A stretch of DNA of 64,000 nt from Neoarius graeffei (GCF_027579695.1 NC_083569.1:71621149-71685148), one strand, 5' to 3'; numbered from the stretch's first letter, positions 1 through 10,740 are shown. Translations and numbers: made by a program. Notes: generated by a model not told the origin, from the sequence alone.

Positions 1-98
1 GTTGTGTTTTTTTCTGTTTTTACTTCTGTCTCTAAATAAATGCAGCGATCTACAGTATGGAAGTTGAATGAAGATATACGAATGTAAAGGCTGTATGT

Positions 99-503
99 CT
101 CATCTCATCTCATCTCATCTCATCTCATCTCATCTCATTATCTCTAGCCGCTTTATCCTGTCCTACAGGGTCGCAGGCAAGCTGGAGCCTATCCCAGCTG
201 ACTATGGGCGAAAGGCGGGGTACACCCTGGACAAGTCGCCAGGTCATTACAGGGCTGACACATAGACACAGACAACCATTCACACTCACATTCACACCTA
301 CGGTCAATTTAGAGTCACCAGTTAACCTAACCTGCATGTCTTTGGACTGTGGGGGAAACCGGAGCACCCGGAGGAAACCCACGCAGACACGGGGAGAACA
401 TGCAAACTCCGCACAGAAAGGCCCTTGCCGGCCATGGGGCTCGATCCCAGGACCTTCTTGCTGTGAGGCGACAGCGCTAACCACTACACCACCGTTACGC
501 CCC
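99..503 (-). mobile_element. tRNA-derived SINE (GATGA-tailed family), full length
   Basis: The tRNA-like head lies at the right end, with an A box (TGGTGTAGTGG) and a B box (GGTTCGAGCC-like), and the (GATGA)n tail lies at the left. It is flanked by a perfect 12-bp target-site duplication (AAGGCTGTATGT at 87-98 and 504-515). This is the most abundant repeat of the window; open frames across it are chance. Confidence 0.93.
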
Positions 504-515
504 AAGGCTGTATGT

Positions 516-934
516 AAAAGTGTTAAAAACTGAAAAGAAAAGAAAAATATTGTGGGGAAAAAATGGCTGCTTCACTCTGACCTGCAATACCACATTTGGT
601 ATAAAAACTTATTTTAATCCGAGACATTTTCAACTTTATTAAATGTTTAATACAGTTTTCTCCATTTAAAAACACATTTAAATACATTTGTTTGTTAATT
701 TAGAAAAGACTGTGAGATGTTTTGTAGTCCAGATGAGATTGTATCCTTCTGATTGGTCAGTTTGTGAACTCATTCTCATTTCCTCCTCTTTGTGTGCACA
801 GACTTTTAAAGCTGTTAATTTGTGTGTTTCTGTTGCCTCTGCTTTGTTGTCTGTTTAGTGACTAAAGCAGTATCTTCCGTCCTCATGTGTTGTGTAGTGA
901 AGGATGTCCCTCCTGGTCGTTCCTCAGCTAGAGT
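516..934 (+). repeat. U2 repeat-unit upstream flank
   Basis: This stretch is homologous to 12961-13234 and in part to 17570-17600 plus 18005-18183, each just upstream of a U2 copy. It holds no coding sequence. It ends in the proximal promoter of the U2 copy at 935. Confidence 0.75.
881..905 (+). promoter_or_regulatory. PSE-like proximal element of U2 copy 1
   Basis: The segment around TGTGTAGTGAAGGATG lies about 30-54 bp upstream of the U2 start and is kept upstream of all U2 copies here. It resembles the vertebrate snRNA proximal sequence element in position and in its GTGAAG core. Inference only. Confidence 0.45.
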
Positions 935-1095
935 ATCGCTTCTCGGCTTTTTGGCTAAGATCAAGTGTAGTATCTGTTCTTATCAGTTTAATATCTGATA
1001 CGTCTCCTATCCGGGGACCATATATTAAATTGATCTTTGGAATAGGGGCTTGCTCCCAACCCAGTATTGCAGTACTTCTGGAAAGGGTGCAGCAC
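935..1095 (+). pseudogene. U2 snRNA copy 1, internally deleted
   Basis: The 5' half matches vertebrate U2 closely: the 5' stem-loop, the branch-site-pairing GTAGTA, stem IIa/b and the Sm-region segment around ATATATTAAAT. The 3' half has lost about 27 nt relative to the usual 188 nt. One gap follows the TTTTGGAGCAGGG region and one lies in the loop around CACTCCACGCATCG, so stem-loops III and IV are damaged. A 3' box-like element follows. It could still be transcribed, but a functional U2 particle is unlikely. Confidence 0.85.
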
Positions 1096-1107
1096 CTCCT
1101 TTATGCA

Positions 1108-1120
1108 GTGGAAAAGCAGA
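1108..1120 (+). promoter_or_regulatory. snRNA 3' box-like element
   Basis: GTGGAAAAGCAGA lies about 13 nt after the U2 end and fits the loose vertebrate 3' box pattern (GTTT-N-AAAR-NN-AGA). A related sequence follows U2 copy 2. Confidence 0.5.
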
Positions 1121-1394
1121 TAAGTCGAATATGGGTGGGTTATCTGTGTAGTTAAAACAGTATATTGGGTATGTCTTTAATCCTGAAGAGCTTATTTGAT
1201 GGGTTGTTATTAGTCTTCTTTGACATATGTTATATGTATGGAGCGGTTAAGTAAAACTGCTACTGTATTTTTATGTGAGCTAGTGGGAAGTTCTATTTAA
1301 TGTTGTTGTTTACTAAGATGTTGAGAGAACTGAGTGAAGGATCAGGTTCTCTGTCCTGTGGAAAAACACGTTCTCCTGAATTAACTGTTCTGCC

Positions 1395-1795
1395 TTTTTT
1401 TGTTAAACAACACTTTATTGAAAAAGTACAAATGTACAAACCCAATAGGGCAACATCATGTTATCCTATTAAATACAGGGAAGAATAGAGAAATGATCAA
1501 AGGGAACAATCTGATAAAAATCCACAGTAGTATAAACAACTTATAATACAAAATTGAAAATTATATATGAAATGAAGATGTCCATGGATAGAAAAGGGGG
1601 GAGGAAAACAAGTAAACAAGCAAGAAAACTTAAAAATTAAAAAAACATGCTTACAAGGGGAAACAGTTTTATCTCTTATCTAATTCAGTGGATAATTTTT
1701 TAGGATCTTAAGTAGAATTTAAATTCTTTCAAGAAAGAAACAAATTTGGGGAATGATTTTAGGATTCTATTCTTGTGTATCAAGATTTGGTTGGC
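1395..1795 (-). mobile_element. L1-type LINE 3' end, fossil, part of the snRNA unit
   Basis: On the minus strand a frame near 1690-1750 reads the kind of C-terminal tail seen in fish L1 ORF2 (PKFVSFLKEF), followed by an A-rich 3' end at the left. The same remnant recurs at 16274-16695 and 61365-61790 next to U1/U2 copies. It therefore inserted before the snRNA unit was duplicated. Confidence 0.6.
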
Positions 1796-2050
1796 CTATA
1801 ATTAAAGTATCTGTGTAGTTAGTTAATACTAGATAGTGGGTGCATTTTTATATTAAAGAGCTTATTAATTAGCTGCTATCAGTTTTCTTTGATGTATATT
1901 CATTGCTACCATATTTTACATGATTAAGTGATAGGTTTTATTTCATGTCATTGTTTAATGTGTCGGTGAGAAAACGAAGTGAAGGATCAGGCTCTCTGTC
2001 CTGTAGAGAATCGCTTCCTTTCTGTTCCAATTCACTGTTATGAACTGACT
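1796..2050 (+). repeat. second copy of the U2 downstream flank
   Basis: Homologous to the segments after U2 at about 1140-1390 and 13480-13715, including the GTGAAGGATCAGG motif. It marks another, U2-less, partial repeat unit. Confidence 0.7.
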
Positions 2051-2084
2051 AAAAAAAAAAAACTTCCAGAAAAGGGCACTGATT

Positions 2085-2085
2085 G

Positions 2086-2155
<70 letters not shown>
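2085..2155. repeat. (ATCT)n microsatellite
   Basis: About 18 uninterrupted tetranucleotide repeats. Confidence 0.97.
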
Positions 2156-2159
2156 GTAC

Positions 2160-3000
2160 AATTAAACAGAGCAAAATCAAGAGCAAAATACAGACATGAA
2201 CAAGACATTCCAAGAACAAACTTAAAAAAAAAAACAGAAAAAGAAAAAAAACAGAATAGACAAGAGAGTAATTAAGTGTGCGAGAGCATATTTCATGTAA
2301 ACAAATTTAACGATTTGCAAATGTTGATCTTTAAAGCCTTTGTGTTTTTCGATGAAGAGATTGTCCTATATATTGTTCAAGTTCTTTTTTAAGTACAAAG
2401 AGTTCAGGCTTTCTGTTGATGAATTTGCACTTGTGTATGTGAAACTTTGCTAAAAAATAAAAACATGTTTATAAAAAAAAGAATGCAACTTTATCTTTGT
2501 GATTAAAATTATCAAATCCAAAAATAACATTCTTATAGTAAAGGTGAAAATCAGAAAAGACAGAATCAGCAACATACCTGTGGAAGTCCCTCCACAATTT
2601 ATAAGTGAATTCACATGACCAAAACAAGTGAGTAGATGTTTCAGGATGCTTTTGGCAGAAAGAACAGTTAACATCAATATCATTCTTAAATCTTGATAAA
2701 TATTGTTTTGCAGGGTAGAATTTGTGTATCAATTTAAATGAGATCTCTTTTTGACTTTGTTTGATAGAAAAAAATCTTTGTGGCAATGTCCAAACTTTTT
2801 TCCATTCAATATCAGACACAAAATTGGCCCAATAAATGATGCTGGTGGGACAGAGACTAGGCCATCCTGAAACATGGCTCTTACTTTGGGGTTAAAAAGC
2901 TTACCAGATGAAAAACAAACCCTACCAAGAGAAGACTGTGATACATCAGGAGGATTGAATGATAAAGGAGGAGAGCTGTAAGAGCCCACTGAGCTCTATA
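2160..3000 (-). mobile_element. L1-type LINE ORF2 3' fragment
   Basis: The minus strand encodes about 116 aa of the ORF2 C-terminus (2469-2819), including the cysteine/histidine zf-RVT motif CSFCQKHPETSTHLFWSC. It aligns by eye with residues near 985 of the complete L1 ORF at 44447-47770. It is 5'-truncated and shifted in frame upstream of 2819. The left end is A-rich on the minus strand. Confidence 0.85.
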
Positions 3001-3024
3001 TATAAATCCGGAGAGTTTATAGGC

Positions 3025-4065
3025 TCGTCAGAGTGAAGCTATCTGGCCCCCATCTTACCACTTGCACCGCGTGTATTTGGTTTGTGTTAGATTAGATTAG
3101 ATTAGATTAGATTAGATTAGATTAGATTAGATTAGATTAGATTAGATTAGATTAGATTAGATAAAACTTTATTGATCCGTTTGGGAGGGTTCCCTCAGTG
3201 AAATTAAGATTCCAGCAGCATCATTACAGGATAAACAGAGAATAGAAAATAGAGAAAAAACTTCTAGATAAATTAAATTATTTACATATAAAAAGAATAA
3301 GATATGGGGAAGGGCCAGCAGGAGAGATATTGCACTTTATATTGCACATTATATTGCATTGTATCCGATCAAATTTTCCCCAAGAAAAGTATCTCCTGAC
3401 TCCCCCATTGCCTCCTCTTATTTTCTCAACTTTACCTACGTTCCTTTCATAGCCCTCCCCTTCACTGTTGTTTTTCGCCCTCCTATAATTATTTTTACAG
3501 CGACTATTTCAGTTTTTCTCTTATACAGTGCATCTTTCATATAGTCCTTCCTTCCTTCCTTCCTTCCATTCATTAAACAAACCAACAGAAAGGCTGTACA
3601 ATACTTCCCTTCTATTTAGGACAGTTGTTGAAATGGGATTATTTTTCTCATGTTATTTGCCATTTTCATTTCATTCCCGCATGTCTTAACAGTATTTATT
3701 GGTCATATAATTCACTAGCACAATATTCATACAGCTTGCGACCTTGAGAATGAAATGAAAATAGCAAATAACCCTGTTTCAACAACTGTCCTAAATAGAA
3801 AGGAAGAAGAAATTTACGAGATAAAGATACTGTATAAGAGAGAAACTGAAATAATTGCCATTGAAATAATTATAGTAGCTGTTCAAAATAGATCAATCAG
3901 AGACTGGGGGGGCAGTGAAGGGGCAAGCTCTAAAGATATACAGTTGTGAAAATAAGAGGAGGACGAAGTCAGATACTTTTCTTGGGCCAAATTTGATCAT
4001 GGTTTAACACAGGCCAAATACATGCTGTGTGAGTGGTAAGATGGCGGCCAGATGGCTTCACTCAT
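3025..4065. mobile_element. Foldback (long inverted repeat) DNA element
   Basis: The sequence after 3030 (GAGTGAAGC..., CATCTTACCAC) is the imperfect reverse complement of 4020-4060. The inverted pairing continues inward (3362-3690 against 3740-4000), sharing CCAAGAAAAGTATCT and CTATTTAGGACAGTTGTTGAAA. Arms are about 300 bp. The left arm is split by a LINE 3' tail at 3087-3358. A (TTCC)n run lies at 3545-3568. Confidence 0.75.
3087..3358 (-). mobile_element. LINE 3' end with (TTAGA)n tail
   Basis: A pentanucleotide run at 3088-3161 is followed by the common fish LINE 3' sequence AAACTTTATTGATCC. It interrupts the left arm of the foldback element: the sequence before it (TTTGTGTT) and after it (GATCAAATTT) is continuous in the right arm. 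Confidence 0.7.
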
Positions 4066-5193
4066 CTTTACAGCAGGAAACAGACTATGAGCTCCACAGA
4101 CTTTATTTTTATTTTTTTTATTTAGACAACACATATCAGACTAGATAAGTACATACACATGTCGGGGTACAATATAGACATATTACAAGGCATATGTAGG
4201 CCACAGGTATAGGCAGGAAGACAATAACTAATTAAAAAAATAATAAAAAATAAAAGTCACAAGTGAGTTATACAATAGTTCCATACAAAAGTACAGTTCT
4301 CTGGGCTTTAGCATTATTGGAGTATCTTATTGTTTCAATGTAGTTATTCACATCGATCATGAAGGCCGGAAAATAAGGTTTTCCACCACTAAACTTGCAT
4401 TTGTGGATGTGGTACTTGGCAAACAAAAATAAGTTTATAATGAAGTATTTGCTCTCATACTCTTTTTCATAGTCAAATATACCAAAGAATACATCTTTAA
4501 AACAAAATGAAAGATTGATATTTAGGTCAGTGTGGATAAATTCTTGGACCTCTGACCAAAATTTCACAGTGTGAGGACAGTTCCAAAACAGATGTGAAGT
4601 GTTTTCTAGCAGTACATTACAAAAGGAGCAATTAGTATCAATGTCTTGTTTATAACGTTTAAGAAAGGATTTCACAGGGTAAAATCTATGAATTAACTTA
4701 AAGGTGACTTCTCTTACTTTATTTATAACAAAGTACTTGAATGGTAAAGTCCATACCTTCCTCCAATGTATGTTCTCTACAATACCATTCCAGAAATGGA
4801 CAACATATGGGAGAGAAACAACGTCACTTTGAAATACAGCTCTGATTTTTCTATTGATGTTGTGATGTTTTGAGGATAAGCACAGATTGCCTATAACCAT
4901 GTCAGATAAAGAGGTCAAATGAGCAAAGTGTGATGGTAAGTTGCCCTTTAACAGCATAATGATCCCTGTAGGAATTGCATCGAAAACAATAGCATATTCC
5001 TTAACAGTGATAGGTATACCATACGTTCTTAAAAAATCAGAGTATTCATATAGTCTACCATTGGAATCAAAAAGCTGGCTAACTAGGGTGATGTTGTTTC
5101 TGAACCAGTTATCAAAGAATAAAGTTTTCCTTTTGTAAAGAATATCCTTGTTATTCCATATGTAACATCTATGTGGTGAGAAATTGTGTTTAT

Positions 5194-6149
5194 GGGACAT
5201 TCCACTAAATGGGTGCCATTTGCTTGTTGTACCACTCCCAAATTAAACTTAATTTGTTATATCTTTTCAACACTGATTATAATAACACACATATTTAACT
5301 ATTCAAAATGTGTATTGGTCAACCTCAGGCAACGTTATTTATTTTTTTTACAAGGTTTGGAAGTCAAAGATGGCTGCATACTCTTTATATGAGTAACAGG
5401 ACTGAAAGTAACAGGACTGAGTTTTTAGCCTAGGATTAGCTAATACATGGAATTAAGCCACATGGCGTCATTGCTAATAGCATGACCACACTTAGCACAT
5501 TCTAGTGATTTACCAAAAAACTGCATTTTTAAAATAAACAAATATCATCTAAGAAATAATTTAAGTAACAGGACAGTATGTTGACATTGACCTTATCAGT
5601 CAAAGTTAAAAAAATCATCAAATATACAGAAAAGTAAATGAGAGAACTAACTTTTGGTCTTCCCATGGCCTTCAGAAGACACAACTGATGTAACTTCCAG
5701 TTGAGCATGTGATTTATGGAATGTTCCAAATTTGTCAGATGGGGTAATATGTTTGGGTAACAGGACTGAGTGAAAACCCAGGGACACGACTAAAATGTGT
5801 ATTTTAACTAAGATATTGTGGATTTCTTATGAAAAAATATATTTAAACCATGGATAGGATATGGAGTCACACAACAGTGCAAAATAAATACTGTTTCTGA
5901 AGGATTTTAATCATAATATTTCATAGTTAAGTATAAAGTTAGAGTGCGGGGACAGGTACCGCATGCTATTTTTCAGTGTTTTAGGTAGTTTTTATTAATC
6001 CTTAGAATTATATATCTTAAATTTGAAATCAGATCAATGTGCAGGACATTCTGTGTAATAAGGAAATGTATTTTAAAGTACATTTTTATGTGCATTTATA
6101 CATATAATTTTCTAGGGACGGAAATGGCACCGATTCGGTGGAACGGCTC
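5194..6149. mobile_element. Non-autonomous DNA transposon (TTAT target duplication)
   Basis: It sits inside L1 ORF2, with TTAT on both sides (5190-5193, 6150-6153). The ends are imperfect inverted repeats of about 27 bp sharing TTCCAC and GGTGCCATTT. It has no transposase frame. Internally it repeats GTAACAGGACTGA-like units at about 5391, 5408, 5563 and 5757. The superfamily is not recognised. Confidence 0.75.
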
Positions 6150-6318
6150 TTATATAGGAGAGACCAAGCCAAGAGCATCTGTTTATGAAAATTTGACAAC
6201 TTCAACGGGAGCTTACATACATTGAAATTACACATAAGCAAAAATTCCAGGCCACCAACTTTGGAAAAAACATAGTTGGGGATGAAATTCCAAAGTGATA
6301 TTGGGTTGTTCATAAACT

Positions 6319-6688
6319 CATCTCATTATCTCTAGCCACTTTATCCTTCTACAGGGTCGCAGGCAAGCTGGAGCCTATCCCAGCTGACTACAGGCGAAAG
6401 GCGGGGTACACCCTGGACAAGTCGCCAGGTCATCACAGGGCTGACACATAGACACAGACAACCATTCACACTCACATTCACACCTACGGTCAATTTAGAG
6501 TCACCAGTTAACCTAACCTGCATGTCTTTGGACTGTGGGGGAAACCGGAGTACCCGGAGGAAACCCACGTGGACACGGGGAGAACATGCAAACTCCACAC
6601 AGAAAGGCCCTCGCTGGCCCTGGGGCTCGAACCCAGGACCTTCTTGCTGTGAGGCGACAGCGCTAACCACTACACCACCGTGCCGCCC
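6319..6688 (-). mobile_element. tRNA-derived SINE (GATGA family)
   Basis: Head at the right, GATGA tail at the left. A perfect 13-bp target duplication (TTGTTCATAAACT at 6306-6318 and 6689-6701) shows it inserted into the L1. Confidence 0.93.
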
Positions 6689-6946
6689 TTGTTCATAAAC
6701 TGTCTGGTCCAATTAATTTTAAAAGTGTTATTCAATGTCGTGAAGTCTAGGAAATTCAACCCACCACAATGGTTCTGGTTCATTATAACTGATTTTCTAA
6801 CACAGTGTATCCTATTTTTCCAAATGAAGTTAAATAACATATTGTCAAGTTTTTTTTAATAGACCACCATCAACAGCCAAAGAAAGAGCACTATAAGTAA
6901 TTTTAGAAATACTGTCAGCTTTGGACAAAAGTATTCTACCTCTTAA

Positions 6947-7474
6947 AGGAAAACTCCGGAGTGAAATGCTTTTTAGGGCTATTTACGCATGATTGGGAGT
7001 TCATACGTTGAGTTGGTAGCACAATCACGTCAATCGGTTGTGTTTTGAGAAAGTTGTTTTTTTGTGATTTAAACCGAAAGCGCTAACACGGCAGTACGAG
7101 GGGCATGTCATTTCGCCAATACAAAACGCTGTTTTTAAAACCATTGCCAAGGTCCAAACAACATTACAGTTCAGTGGAAGTGAGTACAGGGTTCCTACAC
7201 ACAAACCGAAGTGTCACTGGCTCTGTAAGTGTATGGACAGATCGTCTAGAAGACTGAATACAAAACATGTCCCTTCCCGAAAGTAGTTGTTCTCCAGATG
7301 CCATCTTCAGGAGACAGTCCGTAAAAGTCGAGTACCGAGTGCAGAGCTAAATCCTCTGGAAATGCACAACTTTGTAGCATCACATGACCTCCCATTCAAA
7401 ATTCCAACCCGCTTGGAATATAATGTTGTTGCGTGCAGTTTCCTTTTAATTTCGAACTAAACACTAGCCTGTTT
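6947..7474 (+). mobile_element. MITE-like element, left copy, truncated
   Basis: It starts after a TTAA (6943-6946) with AGGAAAACTCCGGAGTGAAA. Its 7250-7473 part is repeated, with rearrangement, at 9211-9570. No coding sequence. It may belong to a TTAA-targeting family, but only one end is seen. Confidence 0.5.
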
Positions 7475-7606
7475 CCTGGTCTGTGTGTGTGGGTTTCTGG
7501 TAGACCTCGATGCTAAGGCTTCTGTCTTGTCTAATGTGTACATCACAATCCAAGAAGGCTAGATTTGGATTGTGATGTACACATTAGACAATTTGGATAA
7601 GTACAT

Positions 7607-9085
7607 TTGGATTGTGATGTACACATTAGACAAGACAGAAGCCTTAGCATCGAGGTCTACCAGAAACCCACACACACAGACCAGTACCTACTCTTTGACT
7701 CTCACCACCCACTGGAACACAAATTGGGGGTCATTAGGACCTTGCAACACAGGGCTCAGAACATCCCTACAACTGTAGAGGGAAAAGAGAAGGAGCAGAA
7801 TCACATCAAGAAAGCACTTCAGAACTGCAGGTATCCCAACTGGTCTTTCTTCAAGAGCAGAAAAAGGAACATAACGGACAAGGAGGATAACAGGAACAAA
7901 CGCAAGAACATTGTCATTCCCTACATTTCTGGTCTATCTGAGAAACTCAGGAGGATCTTCTACAAACACAACATTCCGGTACATTTCAGACCCAGTAACA
8001 CCCTGAAGCAGAAACTGGTCCACCCTCAGGACAGAATAGCCAGACACAAACAGGACAACATAGTGTATGCAATTCAGTGCAGTGAGGAATGCACGGACTC
8101 GTATATTGGAGAAACCAAACAACCGCTTCACAGGCGCATGGCTCAACAGAGGAGAGCCAGTTCCTCAGGCCAGGACTCTGCTGTCTACCTTCATCTTAAC
8201 AACAAAGGACACTCATTTCAGGATTGCAACGTACGCATTTTAGCCAGAGAGGATCGTTGGTATGAGCGAGGAGTTAAAGAAGTCATTTTTGTCAACCTGG
8301 AACGACCATCACTGAACAGAGGTGGTGGTCTAAAGGCCAATTTATGCTGACAACCCAGTCCTCGCAGATGGTGTCGCAGATAGCGTCTGCGTAGCCCCCC
8401 CCCACCTTCGCAGATGCTCTGCACGCACCTCCCAAAAATTGTGACCACCGCAGAAGCCTCGCAGACAGTGTCGCAGACAAGAGGGCTCTGATTGGTCCAC
8501 TCTACATCCGCTGTACACACACTTCCGCTTCCCTACTTTCCTGGTTTGGTTTGTTTTCACGACCGCCATTTTTAAAAACACGAGCGAAGATGGAGCAGCA
8601 CGAAGAGCGGTTGATCGAGGAAGTACGTACATCTATACGACTCCAGTTCTAGTCATTATAAGTAACCGGAGGATAAACACTCCACTAACCAGACCCACCA
8701 ACTACTCCTAGTGATTTTGCGACTTCGCGCCCCCTTGCGTTGTGGCGGTGAATAACATTCCACACGCCTATTACTCCCCGCTCAACGATAAATTACAACT
8801 ATCTGCGAAAAGCTGTCTGCGAAAGCCTTGTCGCAAGAGCATGCAGAGGCCCTAAGACACCATTTATCAGCCACCTGCAAGGCAGTCCTTGGCACACTTC
8901 CCAGACAACTGAATGCACACCAAAACCCAGCTGTTTTCAGTGACTCACAAGAGGACAGAGAGAATCAGCATTCCATTGATCACCTTAACGGGCAATCCAT
9001 TGATCACCCTAACGATTCTCGAGGCCGTTCACAACCAGCCCCCAGTGACCCACACCAACAGGATGACTCAACGACACCTAGATGA
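7607..9085 (+). pseudogene. Penelope RT C-terminus plus GIY-YIG endonuclease
   Basis: About 240 codons run from 7607 to the insertion point at 8333. An RT-thumb-like region (PTHTDQYLLFDSHHP, LGVIRTLQHRA) is followed by a linker, then the GIY-YIG nuclease. In the nuclease, VYAIQC and SYIGET stand for the GIY and YIG parts, with a following arginine in HRRM and a glutamate in RGVKEVIFV. This nuclease nicks target DNA in Penelope-like elements. The conserved tail SLNRGGGL is cut by the Harbinger insertion and continues as RHHLSATCKAVLGTLP from 8856, ending at a stop near 9085. The N-terminal RT core is missing, so it is inactive. Confidence 0.85.
8334..8852 (+). mobile_element. PIF/Harbinger-type deletion derivative
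   Basis: It is inserted in the Penelope frame with TAA duplicated (8331-8333, 8853-8855). The ends are imperfect inverted repeats (AGGCCAATTTATGCT against GGCCTCTGCATGCT), and both subterminal regions repeat TCGCAGAT/TCTGCG motifs in inverted order. An internal ATG at 8590 starts MEQHEERLIEEVRTSIRLQF, resembling the start of a MADF/Myb-like Harbinger accessory protein, and stops after about 20 codons. Class by TSD, ends and this start; moderate certainty. Confidence 0.7.
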
Positions 9086-9210
9086 GCTTTTCATCCATGA
9101 GAGGATAAATACCTGATACTCCCTACTAGTCAGACAGAACTGAAGAAGACTTTCGGATGAGAGGTGAAACGTCTTCAAACAAGTCCAGTTGCTCTCTTTT
9201 ACCACCCACA

Positions 9211-9570
9211 GAAGACTGAATACAAAACATGTCCCTTCCCGAAAGTAGTTGTTCTCCAGACCCCATCTTCAGGAGACAGTCCGTAAAAGCCGAGTGCAGA
9301 GTTAAATCCTCTGGAAATGCACAACTTCGTAGCATTTTATGGAAACAGGCTAGTGTTTAGTTCGAAATTAAAAGGAAACTGCATGCAACAACATTATAGT
9401 CCAAGCGGGTTGGAATTTTGAATGGGAGGTCATGTGACGCTACGAAGTTGTGCATTTCCAGAGGATTTAGCTCTGCACTCGGCCTTTACGGACTGTCTCC
9501 TGAAGATGGGGTCTGGAGAACAACTACTTTCAGAAAAGGACATGTTTTGTATTCGGTCTTCTAGACCAGG
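9211..9570. mobile_element. Foldback MITE, complete palindromic copy
   Basis: About 130-bp arms (9215-9343 and 9437-9566, sharing GAATACAAAACATGTCC) surround a loop of about 95 bp. The loop (ATGGAAACAGGCTAGTG...) is in the opposite orientation to the same loop in the copy at 7250-7473. The loop has therefore flipped between the arms. Confidence 0.75.
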
Positions 9571-9688
9571 GGTTTTCAAAGTGTGGGAGAGTCAGCCCCC
9601 CCCCCCAGAGAGCAAATAAACAACAGCGCCCCCCCCCTACAATTTTTGTTGTTGCTATACTTAATGTTCCATTCGTATTTAAAAAAAA
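9567..9688 (+). mobile_element. hAT-type terminus (solo end)
   Basis: CAGGGGTTTTCAAAGTGTGGG is typical of the terminal repeat of Charlie-like hAT elements, followed by C-rich runs. No partner end is seen near by. Confidence 0.5.
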
Positions 9689-9702
9689 AGGTTGTTGTAC
9701 AC

Positions 9703-10049
9703 GGCGGCACGGTGGTGTAGTGGTTAGCGCTGTCCCCTCACAGCAAGAAGGTCCGGGTTCGAGCTCTGTGGCCGGCGAGGGCCTTTCTGTACGGAGTTTG
9801 CATGTTGTCCGCGTGGGTTTCCTCCGGGTGCTCCGGTTTCCCCCACAGTCCAAAGACATGCAGGTTAGGTTAACTGGTGACTCTAAATTGACCGTAGGTG
9901 TGAATGGTTGTCTGTGTCTATGTGTCAGCCCTGTGATGACCTGGCGACTTGTCCAGGGTGTACCCCGCCTTTCACCCGTAGTCAGCTGGGATAGGATCCA
10001 GCTTGCCTGTGACCCTGTAGAACAGGATAAAGTGGCTTGAGATGAGATG
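9703..10049 (+). mobile_element. tRNA-derived SINE (GATGA family)
   Basis: Head at the left (CGGCACGGTGGTGTAGTGG), tail GATGAGATG at the right. A perfect 14-bp duplication AGGTTGTTGTACAC lies at 9689-9702 and 10050-10063. Confidence 0.93.
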
Positions 10050-10063
10050 AGGTTGTTGTACAC

Positions 10064-10740
10064 ATTTTTATTTTTTTTTCTTTTACACATTTTAAACAGA
10101 TGAGCTTTTTTAAAACATCTTTTTTACACATTTTAAACATCTGTGCTTTTTAAAACATCTTGTTTTACACATTTTAAACATCTGTGCTTTTTAAAACCTC
10201 TTTTTTACACATTTTAAACATCTGTGCTTTTTAAAACATCTTGTTTTACACATTTTAAACATCTGTGCTTTTTAAAACATCTTTTTTTACACATTTTAGA
10301 CATCTGTGCTTTTTAAAACATCTTTTTTTACACATTTTAAACATCTGTGCTTTTTAAAACCTCTTTTTTACACATTTTAAACATCTGTGCTTTTTAAAAC
10401 CTCTTTTTTACACATTTTAAACATCTGTGCTTTTTAAAACCTCCTTTTTTTACACATTTTAAACATCTGTGCTTTTTAAAACCTCTTTTTTACACATTTT
10501 AAACATCTGTGCTTTTTAAAACATCTTTTTTACACATTTTAAACATTTGTGCTTTTTTAAAACCTTTTTTTACGCATTTTAACATCTGTGCTTTTTAAAA
10601 ACATCTTTTTTACACATTTTAAACATCTGCGCTTTTTAAAACTTCTTTTTTATACATTTTAAACATCTGTGCTTTTTAAAACTTCTTTTTTACACATTTT
10701 AAACATCTGTGCTTTTTAAAACTTTTTTTTTTTTTTACAC
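10064..10740. repeat. 38-bp satellite block A
   Basis: About 17 units of a 36-40 bp repeat (ACACATTTTAAACATCTGTG + CTTTTTAAAACMTCTTTTTT), all in one orientation. It runs straight into the RT region of a LINE at 10741. The same satellite is found at 31764, 35049 and 41655. Confidence 0.95.

Larger units (their letters stand above)
4080..6955 (-). mobile_element. L1-type LINE ORF2 C-terminal half, split by two insertions
   Basis: The minus strand reads ORF2 sequence in two blocks, 4268-5193 and 6150-6955. Together they match residues of the L1 ORF at 44447: the FHRQAFLTWCLIYK region, HNFSPH-YIWNNKDIL, and the zf-RVT motif CSFCNVLLENTSHLFWNC. The blocks are separated by a 956-bp DNA element at 5194-6149, and the second holds a SINE at 6319-6688. 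The A-rich 3' end is near 4083. It is 5'-truncated and dead. Confidence 0.85.
7475..9205 (+). mobile_element. Penelope-like retroelement, 5'-truncated, with 5' inversion
   Basis: A frame from 7607 reads a Penelope RT C-terminus (VYQKPTHTDQYLL) and a GIY-YIG endonuclease domain. Its product is split by a Harbinger element at 8334-8852 and resumes at 8856-9085. The first 80 bp (7476-7553) are an inverted copy of 7607-7684, as expected of a twin-primed or inverted 5' end. A 29-bp segment is also directly duplicated (7563-7591 and 7605-7633). Confidence 0.85.

Noticed and set aside
125-505. Frames of 60-190 codons across the GATGA SINEs (GGVVVSAVASQQEGPG, MSLDCGGNRSTRRKP and similar)
   Set aside because: They are found on both strands of every SINE copy and have no domain; artefacts of the repeat.
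2085-2155. Regulatory array
   Set aside because: Plain (ATCT)n microsatellite with no flanking signal.
10064-10740. CRISPR-like regular spacing
   Set aside because: The whole 38-bp unit is repeated with no unique spacers. It is a satellite in eukaryotic DNA.
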